Origin: an uncultured Candidatus Altimarinota bacterium
Lineage (GTDB): Bacteria; Patescibacteriota; Gracilibacteria; BD1-5; UBA6164
Assembly: GCA_938015605.1 (NCBI GenBank)
Contig: CALLPO010000033.1
Location: 1-8,103 of the forward strand
DNA length: 8,103 nt
Direction of reading: 5' to 3'
The notes under the pieces were generated by a model. That model was given only the letters and a program-made list of their open reading frames with translations, had not been told where the DNA came from and did no database searches. Positions 7,690 through 8,103 of the stretch are shown in pieces; the first letter of the stretch is position 1, and every line of letters starts with the position of its first letter. Made by a program: the position numbers and the translations under genes.

Positions 7690-7703
7690 AAACTTGCTTT
7701 TTA

Positions 7704-7734
7704 TTCAAAAGTGTTTAAGCTAAAGTCATATACT
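7704..7734 (+). promoter_or_regulatory. Candidate promoter for the Fur-family gene
   Basis: A -10-like TATACT (7729-7734) lies 13 bp before the ATG, so the transcript would be nearly leaderless, in line with the missing Shine-Dalgarno. The only -35-like hexamer is TTCAAA (7704-7709) at a long 19-bp spacing. This is weak. Confidence 0.35.
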
Positions 7735-7747
7735 AATAAAATAACTT

Positions 7748-8101
7748 ATGAAAACACACTTTTATACAGATGCAATTATAGAAATCTGTAATAATAAACA
7801 CCTCCCTGTTGATGTGATTTACACAGAACTTTCTAAAAAATATCCTGACGCTTGAAAATCTTCTATATACAGAAATGTTGAAGAGCTTGTAAAAAAATGA
7901 AAACTTACAAAAGTAATTGGAGTTGGGAAAAAAGCCTATTTTGAAAAAACAAAAAACCCTCATGCTCATTTAATTGATGAAGAAACAGGAGAGATTTTTG
8001 ATATAGAAGAATGATCTCTTGGAAATTGTTTTACTTGAAATCTTCCAAAAAATTTCAAAATCACTGATATGGATATAAAGATATTTGGGAAGTTTAGTTA
8101 A
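7748..8101 (+). CDS. Fur-family metalloregulator, 117 aa, lacking Cys zinc sites
   Basis: This is a Fur/PerR-type transcription regulator. The N-terminal winged helix has the recognition helix DAGKSSIYRNVEELVKKGKL (34-53), corresponding to S.ATVYR.L..L...G.I in the family. The wing follows, with KKAYFE. The dimerisation/metal domain starts with HAHL (72-75), the H-x-H pair of the regulatory metal site, then TGEIFDIEE (80-88) and ends with MDIKIFGKFS, matching the last strand. The family's structural zinc cysteine pairs are absent: where LVC..CG is expected the sequence is LIDEETG, and the C-terminal GxCxxC is replaced by GKFS. Only two cysteines remain (14, 94). At 117 aa it is shorter than typical Fur (about 135-150). 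Four TGA codons are read as Gly. It is the only plus-strand gene, divergent from dps across two Fur-like boxes, and ends in TAA two bases before the window end. Confidence 0.88.
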
Positions 8102-8103
8102 AC

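Noticed and set aside
7733..7969. 78-aa minus-strand ORF opposite the Fur-family gene
   Set aside because: The plus strand encodes a clear Fur-family protein over this stretch; the minus frame is a Phe/Cys-rich shadow.
1..8103. CRISPR arrays, insertion sequences, prophage genes or an origin of replication
   Set aside because: No regular direct repeats, terminal inverted repeats with a transposase, or phage and replication-initiation motifs were seen. The gene content is ordinary chromosomal.

Overview
The window is about 8.1 kb of very A+T-rich bacterial DNA. It reads correctly only if TGA is translated as glycine (NCBI genetic code 25). With TAA and TAG as the only stops, fragments that look like short ORFs join into long, uninterrupted genes. 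In-frame TGA then falls on invariant glycines: the LepA P-loop (DHGKST), the RsmA SAM-binding motif (GPGYG), the RelA/SpoT-type HD motif (RKSG) and LepA YGGDISR. This recoding is known from Absconditabacteria (SR1) and Gracilibacteria, so the host is almost certainly a member of one of these Patescibacteria/CPR groups. The window cannot decide which.

Layout from left to right, with every gene on the minus strand except the last. There is a tRNA-His(GTG) gene at 82-158. Next is a 566-aa lysine/glutamate-rich protein of unknown function (246-1946). Two translation-related genes follow: lepA/EF4 (2056-3939) and rsmA/ksgA, the 16S rRNA dimethyladenosine transferase (4021-4881). A 65-aa two-span membrane protein (4977-5174) precedes a tight pair 12 bp apart: a class I methyltransferase resembling the EgtD/Methyltransf_33 family (5240-6184) and, upstream of it, a stand-alone (p)ppGpp-hydrolase-type HD protein (6197-7093). 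At the right end a Dps-like ferritin (7229-7582, minus) is divergent from a Fur-family regulator (7748-8101, plus).

The most coherent system is this right-hand end. The 165-bp dps/fur intergenic region carries two near-identical 19-bp palindromes of Fur-box type (AATGAGAA-NN-ATTCTYATT). One lies just downstream of the predicted dps -10, inside an 18-bp perfect inverted repeat. The other lies just upstream of the predicted dps -35. This suggests a compact iron or peroxide switch in which the regulator controls an iron-storage/DNA-protection protein and possibly itself. The regulator is unusual in lacking the Cys-pair structural zinc sites, and the Dps-like protein is short with a histidine in place of a ferroxidase aspartate.

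Intergenic spaces are short (12-165 bp) and contain clear intrinsic terminators whose sequences overlap or abut the next promoter. None of the eight protein starts has a convincing Shine-Dalgarno sequence. No mobile element, CRISPR array or prophage gene was seen. No gene-free stretch exceeds 300 bp.
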